Source: Cryptomeria japonica (Eukaryota > Streptophyta > Pinopsida > Cupressales > Cupressaceae). Taken from it: DNA of 64,000 nucleotides. Position numbers and translations under genes: made by a program. The notes beneath the pieces are model-generated. The model was not told where the DNA came from and made no database searches. It worked only from the letters and a program-made list of their open reading frames with translations. Positions 23,560-36,193 of this stretch are shown piece by piece. Each line of letters starts with the position of its first letter. Position 1 is the first letter of the stretch. The stretch is taken from assembly GCF_030272615.1 (NCBI RefSeq), contig NC_081412.1, positions 669,318,852 to 669,382,851 of the forward strand. Reading direction: 5' to 3'.

Positions 23560-25400
23560 GATGCGAGAGTGACATCTAGCCACACAACAGCTGCGTGATT
23601 AGTTGACTAAGGGGAAGATTAATTGTGTCGCTGTGACTGGGTTATATGGCATGCTGCACATGCTCGTGATTTAGTCAAATCATAGACTAGTGAATAAATT
23701 AGCTGAGCGATGGCACAATGAGACCTGCACATTCCATCTGGTGATGGGAGAGATGATCATTACACTAGAGGATGTGTGGTAGATTTTGCACATCCCTATC
23801 TGAGGGGAGCTGGTGACATATGACCGAGGTTTAGGGACACAACAAATGTTCGCGAATAACATCTACATTCATGATGGATCGATTGTGTGGGAGGAGATAC
23901 CAGATTTATATGAGCCATTACCAACGGTATTATCAGGTATTGTTAGGGGTTTGTTGTGCCCCGATTGATGATCACATAGACTGGTCGTGGGTTGGGGCCA
24001 GGTTATTAAGTGCATGGTGACGGATGGGACCTACTATGCATGAGGAACATGCATGTTGTCACACTTATATAGGGAGTTGCATGAGGTGGTATACCGAGAG
24101 ACGAGCTCTCTGGGGGTTGGGATTACTTTGCTACACATCTGAGCATGGGAGCACTTTCCAGTTACACAACCGGTGTGTCTAAGATTTAGGGCAGTAGATC
24201 AGCCCTATGTGTATATGTACAGAGGTATGATGAGTCAACTCCACTTGGGGAAGTTGGAGTGGTGGCGGCGGGCATTAGACAATTTGGATAGAGTGATATG
24301 GAGGCCATATAATTAGTGTGAGCCTTGGGAGGATGATGCAGAGGCCTTGCTGTATGTTTTTATGACACAGTTTTTGAGTGGTAGGACATCCTACAATGTG
24401 GAGAGATAGGTACCAGGTAGAGTGATGAGACAGTTTGGGCGGAGGCAGGATTTGCTGAGGGGATCAGAGGAGTATGCACGGGTGGTACGAGAGAGATTCC
24501 AGTGGGGGCCAGTGTTACTGTATGATCAGGCCTTAGACGAGTTCTAGACCTTATGGGTGAGACCATGGCATATGAGGTCGGGGATTGTGGATGTAGGAGT
24601 GGCAAAGAAGTATATGTAATATCATGCCACACATCCTATTCTGCGCATTTCAGATCCAGCTGAGCTGGTACCATATTTTTCAGGATGATAGGAGACAACA
24701 ATGAAGGAGGAGAGGAGGCAGAGGTAGAGGTGATGAAGGAGGAGATGGAGGTGGAGGGGGCAGTGGAGGTGGTTTTGGGGGAGTAGGAGGAGGTGGAGGG
24801 GCTGTGGTGGTGGATTTGGGGGTGGGGGTGGGTTTGGAGGTGGAGGAGGTCAGTTACAAAGGAGAGGGAGGGGTGGGCATCCGTTGCAACTGTCATAGGG
24901 TCCTTTAATTTAGGGAGCAGTCATAGTAGGTGGCAGGGATATTGGGGAGGGAGAGGCACCTATGGATATGAGAGAGGGAGCTACAGGTGGAGGAGAGGAT
25001 CCTATGGGGATGGGAGAAGGAGACCTATGAGAGCATATGATAGTATATTTGCAAACTTGTCTTACAATAGCCCAGGAAGAGCTGGAGGAGATGGAGGCAG
25101 AGGTTGTAGCTAGAGATGTTCTGCTGTTTGCACAGGAGTCAGAGTTGATAGTAGTGAGGCAAGAGTGGGATGATGCTGTGGACAGGTGATCCAGCTGCGG
25201 GATAGAGTTCAGGTTTTGGAGGGAGCACAGGGACATGGTCCATTGGATGCTTTATTGAGTGCACTCTAGTGGGAAGGGGGAGAGATTGACTACTGACAGG
25301 GTTTATATGAGCAGGTGGTGCCATCCAGTCGGTGAGCATTGAGTTTTTCGCAGATGCGTCGGGCAAGATCAGAGCGGTCTCAAAGGATGCAGACAGTGGT
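23560..25400 (+). pseudogene. Plant mobile domain (PMD) pseudogene, antisense in E2
   Basis: One plus-strand frame with many stops gives PMD hallmarks in order: ETCTFHLVMGEMIITLEDVW (about 23720-23780), then near 24240-24310 LEWWRRALDNLDRVIWRPY, and VPGRVMRQFGRRQ at about 24410-24445. A Gly-rich stretch (about 24690-24890) and a short coiled coil (ELEEMEAEVVARD, about 25080-25160) follow in shifted frames. PMD proteins are plant-specific; some act in silencing and development, and PMD genes have been captured by gypsy and Mutator-like elements (known from the literature in general). Here it runs antisense to E2, near its 3' end. No start codon could be chosen. Confidence 0.72.
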
Positions 25401-26914
25401 GGTGTTATGGGTCCTCTAGGATGAGGAAGTGCAAGTGGTGCAGGGGGTAGTGGTGGAGCAGGGGGTAGTGGTGGTGCAGGCGGTGATCGTGGTGCAACAT
25501 TTGGCTAGAGTGCCATTTGAGAGAGCTTTATGTATTTTATTACATTGTCATTTTGGACTGTGACTTGGATGGCTCTTAGTAACCGATATTTTTGACATCA
25601 TTGTACTCTGATACATGTATGCTTTGGTGAGATGATATATGATGTGATATATGAGGAGATCCCATATTTTTGTGATGACATGCATATTGATGATATGTAT
25701 GGGTTTATGCAGGATAATGATTATGATTTTATGCTTATAGATGATGAGACACATATTGTTATAGATGATTTTTGCTTTCTATATGTGTATGATGATGATG
25801 TTAATGATTTCTATATTCATGTTTATGAATGTGATGCTAACATGTGAATTCCGGTAAATAAATGTATGATGCTTTATTGTAATGCTTTATGTATGTAATG
25901 CCATGATGACAATGTATACATAATAATGAGTGAATGATGCTTCCTATGAGATAGATAGTACTTGTGTTTATGTTGATGATATGATGATATGTAGTTGGGT
26001 GTTTGTAAGATGAAAATGTAATGAAGGGAGTGGTTTTATGTAAATTTTCATAGATGGTTAAAAATGTATGAAAAATGGATAAACAAATGTAAATACAAAT
26101 GTTTATGTGATGATCTTAAATGAATACACATTAAAATGAATACAAAAATGTTGAGACAAATGTTTATGTTTATGATTCTAAATGACTTAAAATATGACTA
26201 AGTGATAAATGAAAATGAAATGATAATTCAAATAAATGCAACTAAGGGATAATGAATAACTACACCTTAATGTAATTAAAAGGATAATGAATGCATCTTA
26301 ATGAATCCAGATGAAACTTTAAGATGAGAATGAAATCAATGAGTATAAGAATATACTAGATGGATAGATGAATGTACTTGACTAATAGAAAAATAAATGC
26401 AAATGAATGCAACTAAATGAATGTACTTTAAACAAACTTAAATGATGATGACCAATATTTAATGATTTAAGATACAACTAACTATACCTAGATGACTAAA
26501 TGAATGTACGTTAATGTCTAAAAATGGAAGTAAATGAGATGATTGGAAATTTATCCAAATGAATCTAAATGCCCTTATTGTAACGATGAAATGATGCAAT
26601 GATGATAATGTAAGTAAATGGTAATGAATGAAACTAAATGATATTAGATGCACTTGAATTAATATCTATAATGGATGTAATGAACCTACATGCCAGTAAA
26701 TGATAATGAACTAGATGCATTTAAATGCAACTAAATGTATTGGAATGATGATGTCATGTGTTTAGGATAGATGAATGCAAGTTGGTGAGAAATTGCACGA
26801 TGCACTGATGATGTATCAAAGAACTCTGTCATGATTGTATCCAGGACCAATTCATATTAAATAAATTATCATATTTTAACTTTTTTACACTTGCATACAA
26901 ACCATAAATATGAA
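25401..26914. other. AT-rich low-complexity E2 region
   Basis: Rich in short repeats of the type GATGATAATGATG and AAATGAATGCAACT. It continues right of E3 (34228 onward), as expected if E3 split it. No gene seen. Confidence 0.65.
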
Positions 26915-26919
26915 TAATG

Positions 26920-28384
26920 TGATGAATAATGATGAACAGTAAATACCCAACAGGTACTGAGAGGGGGTGGGGTGAATCAGTATAGACAAAATTTTCTCTG
27001 ACAACTTAAACTGCAAAGATTGCACTAACTGGCAAACAACATCACCAACCTAAACCAAGACAATACCGGTAAAACATAGCAAGACTGTAAAATACATAAA
27101 CTGGTAATACTAAGAACTTCTCAAAACCTAATATCCAATCTCAACTTCACCCATTTGCTTAAGCAAGTAATACATCAGAAATACAATGACCATTAGATCA
27201 GCATGCATTACCACTTAACAGAAAACACTAGAACATCACATGAAAAAGCATCACACATAACACATTGATTTTTCACGTGGAAACCCAACTGGGAAAAACC
27301 ACGGTGGGGATGAATACCCACAAGTTGTTCTTGAACTCTTCTGAAGTTTTCTCTATTAGGAGCCTAGTCCGGTTAAAGACTTTACAACAGGTTCTGCAAG
27401 GGATCACCCAGTTAAGGGATGGAGAAATACTCAGTCAGAGGTCAAAACCTTGTTAAAGGTTACCTCGTAAGAGGATTTGAAGAACTCAATGCTTTTGAGT
27501 CACCTTGTTAAAGGATTTACAAAAAGCCCATTAAAGCTACCCGATAAAGGGATTTTCCAACTGCTGAAATGGTTAGAAGTCAATAGGTAATACACTGATT
27601 TGATAACAGAACTCAATGCCAAGGTAGGTCCACTTCAGTTCCTTTACATCTGCAATCACACTCTGTAAATCTCTACTCACTTCTCTGGTCTGGCAAGAAT
27701 CACCTCATATACATTCATTTGCCAACAACTTCAAATGAAAATCATCATCGACCTTATAGACAACAATTAGGTTGGTGGCCAAAACCTAAAACCCTAAGCA
27801 TCTAGGTTAACAATATATTCAGTCCAATCCAAACTATTTAATCACATTACATAAGGTAAAACAATCTTGAACAAAGCTCAAGATGTTCTGCATCATCCGT
27901 TCTTCACTGCTTCTGGAAGCTGATAACCCATCATGCACTCTCCATCGTTTACTAATATTTTGCACATTCTTGAGGTAGATAGAATCAATCTTCTCATGCA
28001 AGATACTCAAGGAAATCCTTCACATGCACAAGGCTAACGTGGCAACATAATCTAATCTTCATTTCAATGCTAACTCAACACAGGATGTCATCGATCGAAT
28101 TGCACAGACTTGGAATGCATCAGCCAGAAACCTTGAAGCTGAGACTACCAACCGGTAGTCATATCAAGTGAAACCTTGATACACACTTTGCATATACCGG
28201 TTCACTTGCTAGTTTACTTACTTCAACATACCGGTTCATACTTCATCATACTAGTTCACTTTCCAGTTTACTTACTTCAACATACTGGTTCACACTTCAT
28301 CATACCAGTTCACTCTTTAGCACATTGACATCAATGATAACATACATTATCATCATGTCATCAAACTTTGCACATATGCCAACA
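26920..28384 (-). repeat. E3 3' LTR (left)
   Basis: 1465 bp. It differs from the right LTR by an extra tandem copy of a ~60-bp unit around 28195-28320 (AGTTTACTTACTTCAACATA ... TTCATCATACTAGTTCAC). Confidence 0.9.
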
Positions 28385-28639
28385 ATCTCCCCCTTTGGCA
28401 TTGATGATAATACACAAAGATATCTCTACATCTTCTTCCCTATTATATGTCTTCAATATTGTTGATATCTTCTCTATTTCACATCTTCTCCCCCTTTGAC
28501 AACAATGCCAAAGTGGAGGCACAAGATTTCATGTTCCACTATGCTGCTCCCCCTGAGGAGTAGCATCCTTCAACACATCAATCCTGAAAAGATTTGACAA
28601 TGCAATACCTGACTGATGTGGAGCACATACCTTTAGTTC

Positions 28640-30260
28640 ACCTCTTGAAGGGGAAACACCCCTAATTCACCTCTTAAATAGGTAAATGTAGCCTTCAGTA
28701 GAGGCTTGGTGAATATATCTACTAACTACTCCTTACTGGAAACATGTTCCAATATAACCTTTGTGTTTTGAACTTTCTCCCTCAAGAAATGATACTTGAG
28801 CTTGAAGTGCTTGGTTCTAGCATGCAATACCAGATTCTTGGAAATATTAATTACATTTGTGTTATCACAAAATATACTCACCAGTTCAGATACAGGAACT
28901 TTGAAACCACTTAATACATACTTCATCTAAATTATCTGAGTACAGTTCATAAATGCTGCTACATTTTTTGCTTCTACTGTGGACTGAGAGATATAACTTT
29001 GCTTCTTGCTCATCCATGAGACTAGTTTACCACTGAGACAGAATGCACCACTGGTTGTTCTCTTCCAATTGTCCACATTATCAGCTCAATCAGCATCGGT
29101 AAACACTTTGAGATTGAAATCATTATTGTATGGATACCACAATCCACAATCTATAGTTCCCTTCAGATATCTAAGAATTTGCTTGACTACTACCAAGTGG
29201 GATTCTCTTGGACTTTTTTGAAAACATGCAGCAATGCCCACTGCATGTGCAATGTCCAGTCTGTTGTGTACTACATAGTAAAACTTACCAATCATTGACT
29301 GATATTCCTTCTTATTCACCAACATTGAATCATCTTCTTTTGACAATTTACAACTGGTCATCATTGGTGTACCAACCGGTTTGTTGTCTTCCATGCCAAG
29401 GTCTTCAACACCTCTTTGACATACTTGGACTGAGTGATAAAGATACCATCTTTCATTTGTTGAATCTGTAGTCCAATGAAGAACTTAATCTCTCCAATTA
29501 GTGACATCTTAAATTCCTTCTTCATTTCATATGCAAATGCATGGCTCATCTTATCATCTCCACCAAAAATTATGTCATCAACAAACACTTGACAGATTAG
29601 AATCTGATCTCCTTCTGACTTCAAATAGATATTTCTATCTTCACTTGTTCTTTCAAATCCAATCTTCACAGGATGGGAGTGTAAACATTCATACCATGCT
29701 CTAGGTGCTTGCTTCAATCCATACAAGGCTTTATGTAGCCTACACACCATATCACTATCTTTTGATAGGGCAAACCCATCTGGTTGCTCTATATACACTT
29801 CTTCTTCAAGTATTCCATTTAGGAATGCAGATTTTACATCCATCTGGTACACTTTGAATCCCTTGAAGGCTGCATATGCAAGTAGCATTCAAACTCCTTC
29901 CAATCTGGCTACTGGAGCAAAGGCTTCTCCATAGTCTTCTCCTTCTTTTTGAACATATCCCTTACATACCAATCTTTCTTTTTTTTTTACCATTGTGCCA
30001 TCTTCATTTAGCTTGTTTCTAAAAACCCATTTGGTTCCAATAACATTTTTGTGCTCAGGTTTGGGTACCAAAGACCATGTACCATTCTTTTCTATCTGGT
30101 CAAGTTCCTCTTCCATAGCCTTAATCCAGTCTTCATCTTTGTGTGCCTCTTTAAATGTTTTGGGCTCAAATTTAGAAACCATGCAAAAATTCTCTTTGAC
30201 CTTTCTTCTTGTAAGTATTCCTGCATCCTTATCCCCTATGATTTGCTTTGGATCATGATG
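28640..30260 (-). pseudogene. pol: E3 reverse transcriptase and RNase H
   Basis: Reads from about 30260 down. RT motifs: NVIGTKWVFRNKLNEDG, a break after ARLEGV near 29889, then [29 protein letters not shown], and the catalytic FVDDIIFGG (both Asp present). A frameshift near 29390 separates this from YQSMIGKFYYVVHNRLDIAHAV and KVFTDAD. RNase H ends with IFCDNTNVINISKN and a broken copy of the usual tail (LVDIFTKPL). Typical copia layout; inactive by frameshift. Confidence 0.88.
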
Positions 30261-30478
30261 TAGCTTTACATACTTAGGAAGGAATGATCTTAGCTAATTC
30301 CTCTTGCTTTTCCTCTTCATCCTCATTTTCATCTTCATCTATATCTACCGCAACATCTACTAGTGTAGGAGCATTGTTAATTGTACTTGGTTGTTTTGCA
30401 ACCGGTTCCCAGAAGGTTACACCTCATTCATCTACCGCTCGCTCACTATCAATTTCCTCAAGTTTCTTAGAGGTTTCA

Positions 30479-31740
30479 TCAACTTAACATTGATACTTTC
30501 AACAATTCTCTGAGTTCTATTTTAAAACACTTGAGAGATTTGCTCTTGGTTGAATACCCTAGGAATATTCCCTCATCACATTTTGCATCAAACTTGCTTT
30601 GGTGTTCACTTCTCTTGATATAACACTTGCTACCAAATACTCTAAAGTATCTTACTACTGGAGTCTTACCGGTCCAATACTCATAAGAAGTTTTATCCTT
30701 ACCTTTCTTGATGAGTACCTTGTTCATAGTGTAGACTGCAGTGCTCACCGTTTCTCTCCAAAAAGTGTGAGAAACCTTCCCTTGAATTAGCATCATTCTG
30801 GCTGCTTCAACCATAGTCCAGTTGTTCCTTTGTAATAGGCCATTCTGTTGTGGAGTCTGGGAGGTAGACAGTTGCCTCTTGATGTCATTCTCTAAACAAT
30901 ACTTATTGAATTCACCAGAGGTGAACTCACCTCCTTGGTTGACTCTAAGGCATTTAATCCTCTTGCCGCTTTCCTTTTCAACTAGTGCTTTGAAGGCTTT
31001 AAAATTTCCAAAAGCTTCAGACTTGTCTTTTAAGAATGTGACCCACATCATTCTTGAGAAATCATCAGTAAGAATCATAAAGTACCTATCTCGCTGAACA
31101 CTCCTAGTTTTCATAGGATCGTACAAATCAGTATGCACAAGATCAAGTAAATTATCTGTCATGAAAGATTTACCTTTGAAGGTGTAGGAAGACATTTTCC
31201 CCAGTTGACATTCTCTGCACAAAGGATTCTTTGGTTTGTTCAGCACAGGCAATCCTGTAACTACCTTGATCTTACTGGCCTTCACAATATTATCAAAATT
31301 TACATGGCAGAGTCTCCTATGCCATATCCAACTGTCATCAAACTTAGCCATTAGACATTGACTGATAATTGTATTTAACTGAAATAAGTTACCTCTGGTT
31401 TGCATATCAGTGGCCATGAGTTCACTACTCTTTCCTTTTATTTTGCACACTCCATCTTTAAATTCCAGAGTGAGTCCTTTATCATTCAGCTGGGCAACAC
31501 TCAAAAGGTTATGCCTGAGACCTTCTACCCAATACACATTATCAGCACTGCTTTTTCCATTTAGAGAGATGGACCCTTTGCCTTTTACCATACATGGTGC
31601 ATCATTACCAAATCGGACTACACCTCCATCGTACTCTTCCAGAGATAGAAACTTTCTCCAATCACCAATCATGTGGTGAGGACATCCACTATCAATAATC
31701 CACTCATTAGAATTATCAAAGTGGGAGACAAGAGCCTTCT
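30479..31740 (-). pseudogene. pol: E3 protease and integrase
   Basis: The protease site reads WIIDSGCPHHMIGDW near 31715-31670, catalytic DSG intact. The copia GLRHNLLSVAQL motif follows. The integrase zinc domain is HRRLCHVNF ... CRECQLGK. The core has HTDLYDPM (first Asp kept), LRVNQGGEF (second Asp changed to Asn) and PQQNGLLQRNN (Glu changed to Gln). The copia domain continues to FGSKCYIKR and IFLGYS. Integrase is therefore dead at two of three catalytic residues. Confidence 0.88.
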
Positions 31741-31744
31741 TGTC

Positions 31745-32733
31745 TTACACATCTTCCTTAATGGCTACAAACACTATGCCTTCGCTTTCTTCATCTTTTG
31801 ATTCATCATTAGTGACACCTTCATCGACTGCAACAAGACAATTTCTCCTATTTCCTCCTTTGAACTTTTTAAACTTCTCTGGTTTGTCCTTATTATCACT
31901 ATTAAGATAGTTGACAGCAATGTGTCCTATCCTATTGCAAGAAAAACATTTCAAAGGGAGTTCACCTCTATATTTTCTAGTTCCCTTAAGAAGTCTCTTG
32001 GAAAGAAGAGCTTCAAACTCCATCAGGATCTCCTCATCTCCCATATCTCTTCTTTATCTAGGTTTATAGCTGGTACCAACTTCTTTTCCCTTTCTAGATA
32101 GTGTAGCAGATGCTCTAAAGGCTGATTCAGCCTTTTGAACACTCCCATCATAACTATTTAGCTCATATGTGGTCAACTTAGCAATGATGAAGTCTTGGGA
32201 TACCTTTGTCTTGTCAATAGATCTCAACTCCTGAATAGCGGCAACCCTTATTGCATAGACTCATAACAAGGATCTCAAATCTTTTCTAACAATGGTGGGA
32301 TCATCCATTGTACCTCTTGCACTCTTGATGTCTCCAACAACAGTTTAAATTCTTATCCCATATGAATGTTTTCTCCTTCAACCATCCACATGTCTTCAAA
32401 TTTTCCCCTAAGGCTCTCTTCCTTAGCTTGTTTCACATTCTCATCACCGCCATAGATAGTCTCCAGAGTATCCCATACATCTTTGGGATTGTGTTTATCC
32501 TGAATATCTATAAACTCAATATCAGATAGCTTATTGATAAGAGCTTCCATGAATTTCCCATTCTCTTGAATCTCTCTTCTTTGATCATTAGTGAGAGTAC
32601 CGGTAGGGACAACATAAGTATTATCAACATAGTTCCAGTGTTGAGCACCCATGCTTTTAATGTAGATCTTCATTCTTTCCTTCCATATCCTAAAGTTATC
32701 TTTGTTGAACTTAGGACCTTCCCTCTTCATCAT
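31745..32733 (-). pseudogene. gag: E3 gag
   Basis: MMKREGPKFNKDNFRIWKER starts a copia gag (126 codons to 32353). It resumes after stops with KTKVSQDFIIAKLTTYEL and a zinc knuckle CFSCNRIGHIAVNY at about 31955-31910, in which the last Cys is Tyr. So the CCHC motif is broken. Confidence 0.85.
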
Positions 32734-32790
32734 TAGAATAGGATCTTTTTCTCAAGAGGTTAAGCTTATAGCACCAAGGACCTAGAGGAT

Positions 32791-32802
32791 GCTCTGATAC
32801 CA
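32791..32802 (-). other. E3 primer binding site
   Basis: GCTCTGATACCA on the plus strand, i.e. TGGTATCAGAGC in E3 sense, two bases from the LTR. This is the standard plant copia PBS for initiator Met tRNA. Confidence 0.92.
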
Positions 32803-32804
32803 AT

Positions 32805-34227
32805 TGATGAATAATGATGAACAGTAAATACCCAACAGGTACTGAAAGGCAGGGGGTGAATCAGTACAGACAAAAATTTCTCTAACAACTTAAACTACAA
32901 AGACTGCACTAACTGGTAAACAACATCACCAACCTAAACCAAGACAATACCAGTAAAACATAGTAAGATTGTAAAAGAGATAAACCGGTAACACTAAGAA
33001 CTTCTCAAAACCTAATATCTCATCTGAACTTCACCCATTTGCTTAAGCAAGTAATACATTAGAAATACAATGACCATTAGATCAACATGCATTACCACTT
33101 AATAGAAAACACTAAAACATCACAAGAAAAAACATCACATATAACACACTAATTTTTCACATGGAAACCCAATTGGGAAAAACCATGGTGGGGATGAATA
33201 CCCACAAGTTGTTCCTAAACTCTTCTAAAGTTCGCTCTATTAGGAGCTTAGTCCGGTTAAAGACTTTACAACAGCTCTGCTAGGAACTGATCCTGCTAGG
33301 GATCACCCGGTTAAGGGATGGCTAAATACTCGGTTAGAGGTTAAAACCTTGTTAAAGGTTACCTCATAAGAGGATTTGAAGAACTCAATGATTTTGAGTC
33401 ACCCTATTAATGGATTTACAAAAATCCTATTAAAGCTACCCGGTAAAGGGATTTTCCAACTACTGAAATGGTTAAAAGTCAACAAGTAATACACTGATCT
33501 GATAACAGAACTCAATGCCAAGGTAGATCCACTTCAGTTCCTTTACATCTGCAATCACACTCTGCAAATCTCCTCACTTCTCCAGTCTAGCAAAAATCAC
33601 CTCACATACATTCATTTGTGAACAACTTCAAATGAAAATCATCATCGACCTTATAGAGAACAATTAGGTCAGTGGCCAAAACCTAAAACCCTAAGCATCT
33701 AGGTTAACAATATAGTCAGTCCAATCCTGACTGTTTAATCACATTACATAGGGTAAAACAGTCTTGAACAAAGCTCAAGATGTTCTACATCATCCATTCT
33801 TCATCGCTTCTGGAAGATGATAACCCATCATGCGCTCTCCACCGTTTACTAAGATTTTGCATATTTTTGAGGTAGATAGAATCAATCTTCTCATGAAAGA
33901 TCCTCAAGGAAATCCTTCATGCACACAAGGATGATGTGGCAACATGATCTAATCTTCATTTTAATGCTAACTCATCATAGGATGTCATTGGTTGAATCGC
34001 ACAGACTTGGAAAGCATAAACCGGAAACCCTGAAGCTGAGACTACCAACCGGTATTCATATCAAGTGAAACCCTGATACATACTTTGCATATACCGGCTC
34101 ACTTGCCAGTTTACTTACTTCAACATACCAGTTCACACTTCATCATACTAGTTCACTCTTTAGCATATTGACATCAATGACAACATACATTATCATCATG
34201 TCATCAAACTTTGCACATATGCCAACA
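32805..34227 (-). repeat. E3 5' LTR (right)
   Basis: 1423 bp, followed by TSD TAATG. Carries one copy of the ~60-bp unit duplicated in the left LTR. Confidence 0.9.
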
Positions 34228-34377
34228 TAATGAATGATCAAATGGATGGGTGATATGCAACGAAATTCAATATAAACATATGAGATGAAATGGTGATCCA
34301 TAGTGATTTATTTTTCATCATTGAGCATCGTAGGATCAATATTGGATGAGGCAGTAGGAACCAAGTTTGGAGTAGTG

Positions 34378-35172
34378 TGTTAGGATTCCCAAAGATACTA
34401 AGAGGGGGGGGGTGAATCAGTATCTAACCGGTATAAGAATTTACTTGAATTATAACATGAAAAGCATATCAAAACTATGTATCTGTAAACCAAAAATAAT
34501 GCAGTAAATAAGAATAACAACCACAACATAAGAGACACACCATAGCGCAGTATTTTGATGAGGAAACCCGGTGTGGGAAAAAACTCGGTAGGATTTGTGA
34601 CCCACAATATTCACTTACTGACCAATAAGAGAATGTTACTGTTTACAATAGGGGCCTACACATGCAGGAAGGCCAAGTACCTAGAGCTCACTAATCAGTC
34701 ACAAAAGAAGTCTCACTGACTTACAAAAATGGATTATACAAATCCAATGTCATGTATTGCTTTAGATCAACATCTCCTATGCTTGGTTCAGTACCGGTTT
34801 AAGCTCTGCAATAGTCATAAACCCTTATCCAAAATTTGCTTTACAATTTGTACATTAGGTCTGCAATAATCTAACCATACTCACTTCCTAAATGATCTAT
34901 AATGATCTCATACTTATATGAGTCATATTACAATACACCAAGTCAGCTTACAAAAGGTTTTTTACAATTAAATACAAAATACATTTACACAAAATTCTTA
35001 TCGGCCAGGGTGTCGGTAATCTTCCTTTTCAATGCCAGTGAATTGTATGCCAGTGTAGAGTCTTCTAGTGCCGGTGTCGGTGCCTACTGGTATCACATGA
35101 TTGTAAGGTTGCCATCAATGACAATACCTTCAATCACCTACAATTTCTCATTGGAGTGTGTATTTGCCAACA
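34378..35172 (-). repeat. Lone LTR of the E14 family
   Basis: 795 bp starting TGTTAGGATTCCCA and ending GCCAACA, matching 58062-58861 throughout, including the poly-G run and the AGGAAACCCGG(T) segment. No internal sequence adjoins it. The flanks (TAGTG left, CATTA right) do not match, so no target duplication is visible. Confidence 0.8.
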
Positions 35173-36193
35173 CATTATACCTGTAAGCAAGTAGTATAGA
35201 TAAAGCATGATGGACCCTCCATTTTGGTTCATGTGTAGATGGTTGAGGTATACGCTGTAGTCAGTAAGCCATAGTGATCCATGACTAGATTTTTGCATAT
35301 GATCATGTAGCTTAGTGAACTTCCCATGTAGACACCATTAGTACATGCCCTAGAACTTTATTGGAACAATTCGCAGACAATAAACAAATGATACTTAGGA
35401 ACCATCTCAAATACTCTAATCACTTGTGGATATCCTGGAGTAGCATAGGAACTTGATATAAATGAATAAATAACTTATCAAACTTACCAAATACTTGATA
35501 GCTTAAACAAAATTTTCTTGTCAAAGAAAATGTTATCATGTCTTTGCTTTGGTAAGGAAGGATGCATCCTTGTTTAAGATAGTTGTGTGTACTTGCATTG
35601 ATTGAGTGGTTGATTTGATAAATGATCATCATTTGGATAGCACAAAATGTTTGTTTGGTGTCTATTTGTGATGTGTTTGTACAAAAGATTTTATGTGTTG
35701 CTATGTTTTTTATTGATTTTTGATGTTTTATGATGTTTTTGGATTTTGTGAGTGTTTTTGAATTTTGTGAGATAATTTTAAATGAAGAACTCAATGAATC
35801 ATAAGAAATGTAGAATCCACTTCCATCAATAGATTAAGAGCATTTCCCCCAGTTTAGATATGACTAAAAAGCAGGATGTAGGATGCATGAAGTACTATCC
35901 CTGATTGCAGATCAATAACAAGTTATGGTTGGACTGATGGATGAATGGATGCAATGAATGTGATCACAACAAGTCTGGAAGACAATGGAGCCTTAGCCTT
36001 TATAAGTGGCACCTGTTTTCTAGGTTTTCACCATCACACTTACCCAAGGTGCCACTGGAGTGGTTGTTCACCATTTTGATGCATGCTTTTTCTTTACTAT
36101 TTTGATTTTTTTTTGTATTTTCTTTAGGAATTTTATCTGAATGATTTTTTTGGTGTTCTTCTGGTATGTATGAAGTCTGATGCTCTATACAAA
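35173..36193. other. E2 internal spacer, no gene seen
   Basis: AT-rich, with ATGGATGAATGGATGCAATG-type runs like those at 25.6-26.9 kb. No recognisable domain. Confidence 0.5.

Larger units (their letters stand above)
26920..34227 (-). mobile_element. E3: full-length Ty1/copia retrotransposon
   Basis: 7308 bp between two copies of TAATG (26915-26919 and 34228-34232). LTRs are 26920-28384 and 32805-34227; the minus-strand sense is TGTTGGCATATG...ATTATTCATCA. The PBS TGGTATCAGAGC (initiator Met tRNA type) is on the minus strand at 32791-32802 and the polypurine tract AAAGGGGGAGAT at 28385-28396. gag, protease, integrase, RT and RNase H follow in copia order. Stops and lost catalytic residues show it is inactive. 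Confidence 0.93.

Noticed and set aside
24793-25847. Small ORFs as host genes (Gly/Trp-rich ORF near 24.8 kb, Asp-rich ORF near 25.6 kb)
   Set aside because: They are out-of-frame readings of the PMD pseudogene tail or of low-complexity GATGAT sequence.
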